From: Deltaproteobacteria bacterium UBA3076
Lineage (GTDB): Bacteria > Desulfobacterota > Dissulfuribacteria > Dissulfuribacterales > UBA3076
DNA: 15,803 bases
Direction: 5' to 3'
NCBI GenBank assembly: GCA_002367355.1
Contig: DFBQ01000070.1
Span: forward strand, 1-15,803
A program made the translations under genes and the position numbers. The notes under the pieces are model-generated. The model was not told the DNA's origin and made no database searches. It was given only the letters and a program-made list of their open reading frames with translations. The number at the start of each line of letters is the position of its first letter. Position 1 is the first letter of the stretch. This document shows positions 1 to 8,757 of the stretch, in pieces.

Positions 1-4
1 TCAA

Positions 5-1360
5 TTACGTCCCCAATTTTCCCCTATAAAGCAAGTAGGGATTGTCAAGGATAGCCTGGTCTGAGCAATCGATGTTCGCCGCTTTCCTTTCTTCTTGAAC
101 GTATATTACAGTTGCCTGATCACGGCTAAGCTCGAACCGACTTATCAGATTGAGAAGGGCCCGGCGCTCGGATGGAAGGCGTTTCCATTTGGCCTGAATG
201 GTCGCCCCGATTCCTCGTGCAAGATCGCTCGGAAGGTTTTTCTTTGGCTCACGGAGAACCTGATCAACCAGGGGCCATGGATCAGCGTTTTCTCCGACTT
301 TCCCAAATGCCGACCGGGCTACAAATGTACCAAGATCGATGCCGAACGCACAAAGCGCAGCCCCAAGACCAGGACACGGCCCCCGGGCTTTCCACAGCTC
401 GCTGACCCGGTGATCAATCCAGGTCAGGCATCGATCCCATGGACCTGATAAAACTCCGCGTGCTTTCCGGAGGGATTCCGCGCACGACAAGAGACTCGCA
501 ATGGCGGCGTCATGGGTCACGAGTTGAGAGGCGTGCGAGAACTCAAGAAGCCGATCGTCCGGAGAGAAGGCGGCAATAGATGCCGGATCGAAATCCGGAT
601 CATCGACCGCCATTTCCATGGCTGCGTAGTAAGGTAGAAGAAAACCATCCTTGAAGTCCGGGCGAATAGAATGCTGTACCATTCGCTCCCACAGCACGGA
701 TCGGAGTTTTCCTTTAAGATTCTTGGTGGTGTACTCGTACTCTACACATGGCGATACATGAAGCACCCGACCAATACCGATCAGGATGCGTCTTGCCCCT
801 GCATCCTCCACGAAGGGTACCTGTTTGGCATAGAAGAAGCACAAAGATTGCTCCGGCTTGAGATGATTGCAGAAGCAATCCAGAAGCACCTTTTGGTTGT
901 CCCGGTTCTGTATCCATTGAGTAGGAAAGCCCAGATCGGGTTCTCGCTCGGCCTGTACGTCAAGCCCGTATGTTTCGCCAAATTTTTCCATGTCCTCCCG
1001 GAGCATCCAAGCGAAAGGTACTGCTGGAGCGGAGTAGGCCGGGTGACGTAAAGCGGTCGGAGCGAAATGCCCGTGGCTTTCCTCTGACGTGCGTTTGTAA
1101 GGGTGGTTAGCGATACGTGTATAGTCGAACGGAGACATGAATGCGACTCGTTCCGCCACACAGCAGGGCCACTTCTCTTGAGGCAAATCTGCCAATGACT
1201 GGCCAGCAACTGCTTCTTCAGCGGCGTCATTCCTTTCTTGCCCAATCCGATTAAGTTTGAGGCACGATCCATTGAGGCGAGGGTTCGCGCAGACGCAGCC
1301 GTCCCACCCTGTGTCGTGCCAGGGAACTCGAATCGAGATATGTTTCTTCGCAAACGTCAT
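5..1360 (-). CDS. N-terminal part of RecD-like helicase, third gene of operon
   Basis: A 451-aa product. The N-terminus carries a cysteine/tryptophan motif (WHDTGWDGCVCANPRLNGSC, about residues 14-33) and CC near residue 66. I recall similar starts on large helicase-like proteins but cannot verify this. The last 60 residues read like the helix-hairpin-helix arm that precedes the motor of RecD2-type helicases (LISRFELSRDQATVIY, then ILDNPYLLYRG; the family has a conserved 'NPY.L' here). A RecD2-like protein should continue for several hundred residues with Walker A and helicase motifs, but this frame stops (TAA at 5-7) 7 codons after NPYLLY. The G/A-rich tract at 12-26 allows a one-base frameshift: the alternative frame reads GKIGDVI and is open to the edge. 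The start lies 3 nt after the sacsin gene's stop, with AGGA upstream, so translation is probably coupled. Role inferred as a DNA motor partner of the upstream genes. It may be a pseudogene, a sequencing error or a true split protein. Confidence 0.7.
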   Translation of the reverse strand: MTFAKKHISIRVPWHDTGWDGCVCANPRLNGSCLKLNRIGQERNDAAEEAVAGQSLADLPQEKWPCCVAERVAFMSPFDYTRIANHPYKRTSEESHGHFAPTALRHPAYSAPAVPFAWMLREDMEKFGETYGLDVQAEREPDLGFPTQWIQNRDNQKVLLDCFCNHLKPEQSLCFFYAKQVPFVEDAGARRILIGIGRVLHVSPCVEYEYTTKNLKGKLRSVLWERMVQHSIRPDFKDGFLLPYYAAMEMAVDDPDFDPASIAAFSPDDRLLEFSHASQLVTHDAAIASLLSCAESLRKARGVLSGPWDRCLTWIDHRVSELWKARGPCPGLGAALCAFGIDLGTFVARSAFGKVGENADPWPLVDQVLREPKKNLPSDLARGIGATIQAKWKRLPSERRALLNLISRFELSRDQATVIYVQEERKAANIDCSDQAILDNPYLLYRGKLGT

Positions 1361-1363
1361 GAC

Positions 1364-4300
1364 TCATCCTGTTCTTGAAGCCTCGAGGATCGTTTTGATA
1401 TCGTGATAATGGGTCTCGACAAACCGAATGCTCGTGTCCAGTTCTCCCAGGCGCAAAGGAACCTCAACCCCCTCCGTATTTATCAGTGCGTTTTTCATGT
1501 CCACCATCGCCCTTTCGTCCTGCTTAACAAATTCTTTGTACATCGCTGCGCACAACGGACACAGAGCCAGGAACTGCGCTTCGTGCTCCTTGGTGAAATG
1601 ATCTCTGGAAAGCGCCTCCACAGCTTCGAAATAGTGTTCACCATCGCGCTTTCTAAAAGGCATCTCTTCCTTGCAGACTTGACAAATCATCTGACCAGCT
1701 TCGTTTTTGTATTGGTTTCTGAGCCACAGAACCGGATCGACTGCCCCTCTTGTTGTTCGAACACTTCTGTCTCGTTCCTCATATTCCTTGTTGGGGGCCT
1801 CGCCCAATTGTTCCGCAAGTTTCTCCCGCCTACGATCGGGATTCGAAGAGGCTCTTTTCGGAAATGCCGGCTTCTGCTTCTGGGTCGAGATGGTGGCCTT
1901 CCATTGCTTGAACTCCTCCGGGTGTTGCCTCATCAGTTCAATGTCCTCAGCTTGGATACCAGCTTTTTCCGCGAGGATCGAAACAACATCCTTTTTCATC
2001 CCCAATAGATCTGCCAGCTTCTCATTAGGATCAAACTGCTCAGGAAGATCAAGTATACGTAGTTCGCTTGGTAAATGAGGAACATCGTCGTCATTCTTCG
2101 GCAACCATGCATGGCATCGAAGTCGTTTCTTCCAAGTAGCGTCAAAAATGGCCGACCGCTCTTGGTAGTAAAACCACTTGTATTCACCTTCATAGAATCG
2201 GTAATGAGAGCTTTCTTTGAGATGTCCCAAAAGAAAGTTCCACAAAACCAGGGAATACCTCACGAATGGTTTTTTCGCTTCCGAAAATCGCGACAAGAAA
2301 TTATCTATCCCATCGAGTTCGTAATCAATTGTCTGAATGTCCCTCGTGTGCCCCTGATTACCCCTCAGCCTGCTTCTCTCGTCCCATGACAGATCAATCA
2401 TAATCTTTTTAAAGCATGGTTTGTTCTCAACTCCAAGCTCACGCCATTCCTCGCCACCCTCGGTTTCATCTAAAAACAAAACATCGGGACTTCCGAAAAA
2501 ATAAGCTGTTAGCTCTTGCGTCGGAAAGTAGATGTCTACCGGTTTTTTGAATGCTGGCCCACCGCTCTGATCTATAGTTTTAAGAAACGGAGTCTGCCTG
2601 GCCACCCGCACCACCTTCTTTTTTCCAGCCTCTGAGTCAGACCCCATAGCACGGAGAATCTTCCGAATGTCAGCCATGTGCTCATGCTGCGAAATCGACG
2701 ATGCATCTGGTCTCGTGTATCTTGGCAGAACCCTTTCCACGATGTCATCAAAAACATCGGGCTCTGATAGACCCAATCGCCTTAGAAAAGCCGCCACTTG
2801 TTTATTGTTTACAATCGACCGTTTCACGATGGGAAAGTCGGTCTCATCAGGAGGAGGCAAGAAGGCATTTGGTGTTGTACCATCGGACCGAAAAGGAACT
2901 ACCTGGCTGCCATCCTGGAGCCGCAGTATAGGCTTAGATCGAAGAATGCCTCCTGTATCTCCAGACCATCGCGGGGATCGCCACAGCGCCTCTTGGCCAG
3001 GCAGATATCCGTAGAACCCGACAAACCAGTCGTCAGTCTGTTTTTTTAAAAAAAGGTCGTCCAACTTTCTCGCGAAACTATCAGGAGTTACTTCTTCGAC
3101 CTCCAGCTCATCCCGAATGTATTTCCACAAGTCGTGTTTTGCTCTTTCCGTTATTTCGCCCGAAATCCATTTCAGAGCGTTCTCGGTCTTGAATACCTGT
3201 ATGAGTTGTTCATCTTGTAACAATTTGCGCAACCATTCCGCACTAGCCAATTTCGCATTTCGCGCGGATACGAAGGTCCCGTCATCGGCTGGGAGCAAGT
3301 CCTCGCTCATGAGCGCATCGCGAACCGCGATGACGATTGGAAAAAACATGCTGTCTTCCGGGAAATCGTCCATTCTGATAGGGAGCGATTCAAGAAGAGA
3401 GACCGTCAATAGCCCCAACTCCTTTAGCTGTAGCAATACATGATTGAGAAGATGAGCGGTCTCTTTTGCAAGGATTGCGTTCCAGTCATCATCCTTGGGG
3501 ATATTGTCACGTGAGGGGGTTGTCCTGTATGGACCTTGGATGAGGAAACCAAACCTGGTGGCCTTTTCGGTCGGGAAATAGACCACCAGCGGTGCGTCTT
3601 TAATCCTTGTGATACTCTCCGTCTTATCTTTGGTACTGGTCTCAAGCCGGAATCCTACTTCAACTCGAACTTGGTTGCTGCAATTAGGGACTGGCACTGG
3701 CCGTTCGAAGATAAGCCAGTTCTCGTCCTCATCCTGGCCGTTATTCTGCCCAATGACGGTAACCTGCCTCGCAGGACCTCTATCGACTTCCTCGCGCAGA
3801 TAGACACCGCCCGCAAGGTCAGGTAATTTGTATTCAATTTCGTCGATTTTTCGGAGAAACAGAAGAGTCCTGGCGCTCAAGTTGCGGAGGCGTGCGCCGA
3901 TTTCTCGGCATGCGGTTTCCGGATCGAAGCCATCCGCATCAAAGGCAAAGGCAAAAAGTGTGGTCCATGAATCCCCAACTCTCCTACGCTCTATTGCATA
4001 GGGCCGAACGTAATTTTCGATACGGAAGCTTTCATCGCCTGAGTGAACTTCAGGCGCGGACGTATAGGCATATACTGATTTGAAGCCGATTCCAAACTTT
4101 CCGATTTGTGTCAGGTCCTCCACTTTCGTCCCCTCGCCGACACCGCATACGCCCCGAACATCAAGCTCATTGAAGGGGCGGCCATCGTGCGTCACTTCCA
4201 ATCGGTCATCAAAAAGGCTGAACAGGATTCGGGAAGCCCCGGCGTCCTCCGCATTCTGTAAGAGTTCAAAAACAAAGTGAGTACGGTCTGTGTAGAGCCT

Positions 4301-4381
4301 GCCCAAGAAGGACAAATGCCGAGTCCCCTGACCGTACTCCCTAATGTTGTCCGCTTTGATCTGGTCGTAGTCACTCGGCAT
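1364..4381 (-). CDS. Sacsin-type GHKL ATPase with C-terminal zinc-finger/HNH-like module
   Basis: A protein of about 1005 aa. Near the N-terminus is a sacsin/Hsp90-type nucleotide-binding fold: the N-box FELLQNAEDAGA (about residue 43), a G1-like HDGRPF, VGEGTK, and the G2 loop IGKFGIGFKSVY (about residue 97). The centre (250-850) has no motif I recognise. The C-terminus has CQVC (about 905) and CPLC (about 946) flanking HYFEAVE, the layout of a treble-clef/HNH-like finger with degenerate catalytic histidines. Three ATGs are possible (4396, 4390, 4381). I chose 4381 because MPSDYDQIK starts the folded part; the longer form MGMRRM is also open. Either way it overlaps the 3' end of the helicase gene (stop 4371-4373) by 11-26 nt, so the genes are translationally coupled. 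Sacsin-like ATPases recur in bacterial antiviral clusters (family knowledge). The role here, as an ATP-driven conformational switch or sensor, is inferred. Confidence 0.88.
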   Translation of the reverse strand: MPSDYDQIKADNIREYGQGTRHLSFLGRLYTDRTHFVFELLQNAEDAGASRILFSLFDDRLEVTHDGRPFNELDVRGVCGVGEGTKVEDLTQIGKFGIGFKSVYAYTSAPEVHSGDESFRIENYVRPYAIERRRVGDSWTTLFAFAFDADGFDPETACREIGARLRNLSARTLLFLRKIDEIEYKLPDLAGGVYLREEVDRGPARQVTVIGQNNGQDEDENWLIFERPVPVPNCSNQVRVEVGFRLETSTKDKTESITRIKDAPLVVYFPTEKATRFGFLIQGPYRTTPSRDNIPKDDDWNAILAKETAHLLNHVLLQLKELGLLTVSLLESLPIRMDDFPEDSMFFPIVIAVRDALMSEDLLPADDGTFVSARNAKLASAEWLRKLLQDEQLIQVFKTENALKWISGEITERAKHDLWKYIRDELEVEEVTPDSFARKLDDLFLKKQTDDWFVGFYGYLPGQEALWRSPRWSGDTGGILRSKPILRLQDGSQVVPFRSDGTTPNAFLPPPDETDFPIVKRSIVNNKQVAAFLRRLGLSEPDVFDDIVERVLPRYTRPDASSISQHEHMADIRKILRAMGSDSEAGKKKVVRVARQTPFLKTIDQSGGPAFKKPVDIYFPTQELTAYFFGSPDVLFLDETEGGEEWRELGVENKPCFKKIMIDLSWDERSRLRGNQGHTRDIQTIDYELDGIDNFLSRFSEAKKPFVRYSLVLWNFLLGHLKESSHYRFYEGEYKWFYYQERSAIFDATWKKRLRCHAWLPKNDDDVPHLPSELRILDLPEQFDPNEKLADLLGMKKDVVSILAEKAGIQAEDIELMRQHPEEFKQWKATISTQKQKPAFPKRASSNPDRRREKLAEQLGEAPNKEYEERDRSVRTTRGAVDPVLWLRNQYKNEAGQMICQVCKEEMPFRKRDGEHYFEAVEALSRDHFTKEHEAQFLALCPLCAAMYKEFVKQDERAMVDMKNALINTEGVEVPLRLGELDTSIRFVETHYHDIKTILEASRTG

Positions 4382-7300
4382 CCGACGCATCCCCATCGAC
4401 TTGAATCACACCGTAGGCAACCGGTCCGGCGGTTACTTCCGCTCTCTCCATGGCTATATCCAATTCCTGAATGCGGTGTGCGTAATCGGCTTCCGCCGCG
4501 GCGATCTGGGAGCGGCGCATTTTCTGAATCTTCTCATTACTGGCCTGACTGAGCTGTTCTTCGAGGAGAGAGATTCGGGCTCTGTGGCTCGTTGTCAAAC
4601 TCTCCCTCCGGTATTCAGCCAGTTCCCGGGTCCTCCGTTGATGGTTTGTGCGCGCTTCAGACCACAGTCTGTGATGCTGAGCATCCAGACCATCCCAAAT
4701 GGCGGGATCTGCAACATCGACTCTTCCAGTCGGATCTCTTTTCGCCTTCTCAACAAGACCTGAAAGGTGTTCGGTCACCGTGTCTGTGGAGGCAACCGGT
4801 CGCAAAACCAGATCCTCCCTAACGCCATGGAACTGCCATTGGTAGATGGCAAATTCGTATCTGCCTTTCGGGACATCATTGCTGTTTACCTTCAGGGCTG
4901 TGAAGACACGCTTTCTGACATCGAATGCCATGGCCGCCTGTTTTACCAAGGGATGGAGGGGCATAATGAAAACGGCCTCGGGATGTTGCGAAGCGCACTC
5001 GGACTCGAAGGTCATGAGGAGATGAGGGTTGCCACCCTTTAACCAGTTCTCCCATTCTCGATATGCGGACGTGTTCTGGCGGAGGAGCCTTTGAAAATCC
5101 CGTAGTAAACTACTCCTTGATTCTTGCGAAAGACGAAGCGTTTTCAGCGCTTTCTCGCCGAGTATGAACTCCTGCTCCTTTCCACAAACCCGCTGAAGGT
5201 AAATCGTTGTGAGCCTATGTATCGAAGAGGGAGACAGCCAGAAACTCGATGCCTGTTCGATTTCTCGCTTCATTTGGTCTTGGGGCAGACGGATGCCGAA
5301 TAGCTCGAGTTGTTTCTGCTCGAGGTCATCCTGTTCTTGTATTAGCCTGATCTTATTGTCCGCCAATTGCTGGAACTGCTCTCCGCGCTCCGCTTCGCTC
5401 AGAGAGAAGTTGTCCGCAATATTGCGAATTTCTCGACTGATTTCCCCAAGTATCTCTTCACTACCGCCCAGGGCACTGTTAAACACTCCTATGCGAACCA
5501 GACAGCGTTCATATATGTCCGCATCCACAGTCTCTGGCGTAATCATATTGAAAATAGCTACCTTTTCACTTTTTTGCCCCCAACGATCAATTCGTCCTAT
5601 TCTCTGCTCAATCCGCATCGGATTCCAGGGTAGGTCATAGTTCACAATGCAATCACAGAACTGGTAGTCCAAGCCTTCACAACCGATCTCAGAAAACAGA
5701 AGAACGTCGAGACCGTTATCCTGATCTCGCTGCATTTCAAAACGATTCCGAAACTCGACACGGTCCTCATCCGGTGTCCCGCCATGAATCATTCCAACCC
5801 GATAACCATCTGCTTTGAGATGTTCATAGAGATAGTGAAGCGTGTGCCGAAAACTGCTGAAAAGCATCACTTTGTTGTTTGGCAGGCCTTGCTTGGCTCT
5901 AATGATATTACGGAGATCGTCAAGCTTGGGGTCATTCGGATCGAGAGCACGTGCCTTCTCAAGGATGGTTTGGATTCGTGATTCGATGCTATCGACGGCG
6001 TCGCTTTGTGGAACTGGTTCGGTGTTGTCGGCCTCCTCCCATGATAATTCGTCAAAATGTCGGTTGAGGATTTCCTCAAGGAAGGGGGCGAGGCCGAAAA
6101 GGCAGCTCGCAGCCTGACGTCTAATTGTTGTCATCATGAACTTGACGTTGACAACCCCATGAAGTCTGCTAAATATCTCTGCCTGGACTTGAAGCAGTTC
6201 GTCATGAAGCTCTTTTTGGGTCGGGGTAAATTCAACGATCACGGTTTCCGGCTTTCGGATCGTGAACTCCCCGATATCGCGGCGTCGCGTTCGATTGATT
6301 ATCCCGGAAAAGGTATGCAGCGCCTCGATATCAGTAATCAGCTGCACACGCTCTTCCAATCCGACCTTGCCTTCCGCAATCAGTGTATTTATCCGGTTGA
6401 ATTCAGGATTGTGTCTGAGAATCGATTGCCCCCAGGGTGTCCCAGCAGCCTGATCGAGAGCCTCAGTAGCCTGAGTAGTCCATTCTGGTTCCTGTGCTCG
6501 CGCCAAGGCAACCGCCCGGTTAATGAACGGATTCGGCTCTGCCATGTGTTCGAAACTCTCTTGGTCAATAATGAGATCAGGGCGGAGTGTGTTCAGTAAA
6601 ACAAAGAGATCATGGCTGCCAAGTTGGATCGGCGTCGCCGTCAGAAAGACCACTGCTTCCGCGTGGTCACAGAAAAACCGCACAGCCTTGTGGCTGAACG
6701 TATCCTGATTCCGGATATGGTGCGCCTCATCTACGATGACCAGATCGAAGCGAGGGGGTGGGTCCAAATCCAACAAACCCGTTTTGCGCTTTCGCTTGCC
6801 GTCCGAGTCCGAGCCATAGAGAAGGACTTCGTCGAATAAGGAATATGGGATGATCACTCGCTGATGCTGCTCTGGCCAGATTCCTTCCAAATCCATTTCG
6901 TTGATGCAGTACCTTAGCGTGCCACCGTCGAGATGAATAAAGCGTTCTTCAAACCGCTTCATCTCAATCTGCCACTTACGTTCGGTAACAAGTGGGCGAG
7001 GGCATATGATGAGGATTGAGCGTATGTCGCGCCTTGCCTGCAGTTCTCGGAGAATCAGACCCGCCTCGATAGTCTTGCCGACACCCACGCCATCGGCGAC
7101 CAGCAATCGAGGGCGGTCTGATCTGATAAATCGCAAGACGGGCCGGAACTGATATGGGATAAAATCAACTCTTGCGGCATTCAAGGAGTAGAGCGTGGAG
7201 AGTCCTGGATATCGAATTTGCAGAGCGGTGAGGTAGGAATGAAACTCCTCGCAGGGCAAGAACCGAAACTCGGCTTCCTGCCGGTCTTCAGCTTTCAGTT

Positions 7301-7949
7301 GCGATGCATAGTATGTCTGCGTCTCGCTGTCCGCGAAAACCATGAAGCGGTTCTCCGGCTTGCCGGGTATCACCGAAACAACAGCCCCTCGGATGGCGGG
7401 ATTTGATTTGAGGACAACGATTTGTCCGGGTTCAAATTCAGCGCTTCGCTCACCTGTGTCCTGAGAGGCTTTTTCCTCGACCGTTTCATCTTTGACTGTG
7501 ACAGGCATGTTATTGGCGAGAAGGGACATTTTTGTTTCACGTACTTCTTGAAGCAGACTTTCATCAGCCTCAATGACCCTGGCAAAACGTTGCAGGGTAT
7601 CCAGATCACGGTATACGTCGTCGACAGGAAATCCCTCACTACCCGCGTGCGCCCACCGATTGCGAACTGTCTGCATCTCTTTGACGAAATGACGAGCCTC
7701 CGACGTCAGGTTCAATTTTGTCGAAATTTGATACCAGTTCTGGTCAAGCACGCGAAGCAGCGCAGCAAGATCCAAGGAGGTCAAGGAATTGATTCCCGGT
7801 TCTTTGACCCGCCGTCGCTGTTGGAATGAGAGAATGTTGACGACGGCCTCATTCCACCAATCGTTGAAAAGGGACGGCAGGACCTTATCGAGATATGCAG
7901 CCAAACTGATGGTGGCTTTTTGAAGCAGGCTGTTCAGGTTATTGTCCAT
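4371..7949 (-). CDS. SNF2/RapA-type helicase with N-terminal Swt1-like HEPN domain
   Basis: A 1192-aa superfamily 2 ATPase. Residues 1-130 are helical with the HEPN signature VRNRWAH (R-x4-H, about residues 96-101), resembling Swt1-type HEPN domains. A small beta-rich segment follows (about 170-220), then the SNF2 core: motif I DGVGVGKTIEAG (286-297), motif Ia IICPRPL, motif II DEAH (407-410), motif III LTATPIQLG (about 436-444), FSSF (697), SEIGCEGLDYQ (motif V) and QRIGRIDRWGQ (motif VI, 782-792). 'DxVGxGKTIEAG' with 'QRIGRIDRxGQ' is the HepA/RapA style rather than chromatin Snf2. The C-terminus (about 1080-1175) is a charged coiled coil. The start has GAAGGA 7 nt upstream of the ATG. It is the first gene of the three-gene operon; its own leader is interrupted only 16 nt upstream by a group II intron. 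It probably translocates on double-stranded DNA; a defence role is inferred from gene partners. Confidence 0.92.
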   Translation of the reverse strand: MDNNLNSLLQKATISLAAYLDKVLPSLFNDWWNEAVVNILSFQQRRRVKEPGINSLTSLDLAALLRVLDQNWYQISTKLNLTSEARHFVKEMQTVRNRWAHAGSEGFPVDDVYRDLDTLQRFARVIEADESLLQEVRETKMSLLANNMPVTVKDETVEEKASQDTGERSAEFEPGQIVVLKSNPAIRGAVVSVIPGKPENRFMVFADSETQTYYASQLKAEDRQEAEFRFLPCEEFHSYLTALQIRYPGLSTLYSLNAARVDFIPYQFRPVLRFIRSDRPRLLVADGVGVGKTIEAGLILRELQARRDIRSILIICPRPLVTERKWQIEMKRFEERFIHLDGGTLRYCINEMDLEGIWPEQHQRVIIPYSLFDEVLLYGSDSDGKRKRKTGLLDLDPPPRFDLVIVDEAHHIRNQDTFSHKAVRFFCDHAEAVVFLTATPIQLGSHDLFVLLNTLRPDLIIDQESFEHMAEPNPFINRAVALARAQEPEWTTQATEALDQAAGTPWGQSILRHNPEFNRINTLIAEGKVGLEERVQLITDIEALHTFSGIINRTRRRDIGEFTIRKPETVIVEFTPTQKELHDELLQVQAEIFSRLHGVVNVKFMMTTIRRQAASCLFGLAPFLEEILNRHFDELSWEEADNTEPVPQSDAVDSIESRIQTILEKARALDPNDPKLDDLRNIIRAKQGLPNNKVMLFSSFRHTLHYLYEHLKADGYRVGMIHGGTPDEDRVEFRNRFEMQRDQDNGLDVLLFSEIGCEGLDYQFCDCIVNYDLPWNPMRIEQRIGRIDRWGQKSEKVAIFNMITPETVDADIYERCLVRIGVFNSALGGSEEILGEISREIRNIADNFSLSEAERGEQFQQLADNKIRLIQEQDDLEQKQLELFGIRLPQDQMKREIEQASSFWLSPSSIHRLTTIYLQRVCGKEQEFILGEKALKTLRLSQESRSSLLRDFQRLLRQNTSAYREWENWLKGGNPHLLMTFESECASQHPEAVFIMPLHPLVKQAAMAFDVRKRVFTALKVNSNDVPKGRYEFAIYQWQFHGVREDLVLRPVASTDTVTEHLSGLVEKAKRDPTGRVDVADPAIWDGLDAQHHRLWSEARTNHQRRTRELAEYRRESLTTSHRARISLLEEQLSQASNEKIQKMRRSQIAAAEADYAHRIQELDIAMERAEVTAGPVAYGVIQVDGDASDAE

Positions 7950-8006
7950 GTTTTTCCTTCAAGGGACCGGGTAGCCGGGGGCTGTCGCTAGCCCCAAGCC
8001 CCCTCA

Positions 8007-8040
8007 GAACCGTGCGTGACAGTTTCCCGTCACACGGCTC
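8007..8040 (-). ncRNA. Group II intron domain V hairpin
   Basis: This is the catalytic 34-nt hairpin of the intron: GAGCCGTG pairs with CACGGTTC, an internal bulge follows, and the upper stem GACGG/CTGTC is capped by GAAA. It contains the AGC catalytic triad at positions 2-4. Its orientation fixes the intron on the minus strand. Confidence 0.92.
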
Positions 8041-8429
8041 AAGCACCTACAAAGGTTCCTCTTGTGGTGGTCGCAAACTAACGTTTGCTTTCACGATAAT
8101 GACAGACTGTCAGTATAATCGAAACTGAAGGGCGCACCAGCTCAAGACCGTCATTTGCTTTCCCTTCTTTCAACTGATTCACTCTATTCTCTCGTGAAGA
8201 GGCACCTGCCAAATATCATCCTCCGTACAGAACCGAGAATGTCGCGCTCGGTATCCCAACCATTACAGCCGGGCATTCGCTTCTTTCAGCATCCTATTCC
8301 AGCCCGCCAACAGCTTGCCTTACGGTTAGCCTGCCCAAAGGGCAACGGGACAGGGTTCCCACGTTCCACATAGTTGATCCTGTGGATGACTTAGGTACGC
8401 CCTCTACGCCGATGGTACCACAGTTCCGT

Positions 8430-8450
8430 GCAGGCAGTTAGGAGACCTGC
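8430..8450 (-). promoter_or_regulatory. EBS1 exon-recognition loop of the group II intron
   Basis: On the minus strand, GCAGG and CCTGC form a 5-bp stem closing an 11-nt loop that includes CCTAAC (8442-8437). CCTAAC is the reverse complement of GTTAGG, the six bases immediately before the intron 5' end (IBS1). The position, about 315 nt into the intron, suits domain I. This match is a strong internal check on the 5' splice site. Confidence 0.8.
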
Positions 8451-8757
8451 AACCTGACCACATGCCGATCACACAGGGGAGCGGCCTTCAACCTGTTAAT
8501 CGTCGTAGGTCTGTGCTCATTTACGACGCTTACAGACATTCAGATATCTTCACCATATCATCCGTCCCTAGCCGTTAACGGGGGAGGATTCCCCCAGGGG
8601 TTCGCATGTCACCAATTGAACCCGATTCGGTACATTGCCCACGGGGCTTCGCACCAACCACACAGCGCGTGGCAAGTAGGCCCACGTAAGGACCGGCAGG
8701 AACATGCTACTACTATAACTACTGGAGTACACCCAACTATGCGACATCGTGTCGCAC

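Larger units (their letters stand above)
7966..8757 (-). mobile_element. ORF-less group II intron (792 nt) inserted in an attC R' box
   Basis: Read on the minus strand the element starts GTGCGAC and ends ACCCGGT. Domain V (8040-8007, 34 nt) begins GAGCCGTGTGACGG, has a GAAA tetraloop and ends GCACGGTTC, with the AGC triad and a two-base bulge. Domain VI follows with a GGGGGCT/AGCCCCC stem and a candidate branch-point A at 7972, 7 nt from the 3' end. EBS1 (CCTAAC, 8442-8437) sits in an 11-nt loop closed by GCAGG/CCTGC and is fully complementary to the last 6 nt of the 5' exon, GTTAGG (8763-8758). Extending by one G-U and one G-C pair gives 8 bp. No reverse-transcriptase ORF is present (these are normally about 1.3 kb), so the element would need an intron-encoded protein in trans. 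It separates the cassette attC from the SNF2 operon. The exact 3' end could be a base off, but ending at 7966 restores a perfect R' box. Confidence 0.9.

Noticed and set aside
781..1353. 190-aa minus-strand ORF overlapping the RecD-like gene
   Set aside because: It is in another frame of a well-supported gene on the same strand and has low-complexity shadow composition.
8100..8119. TGACAGACTGTCA palindrome followed by TATAAT inside the intron
   Set aside because: A good-looking -10 and operator, but no -35 at proper spacing and no gene downstream on the plus strand; probably part of the domain IV remnant.
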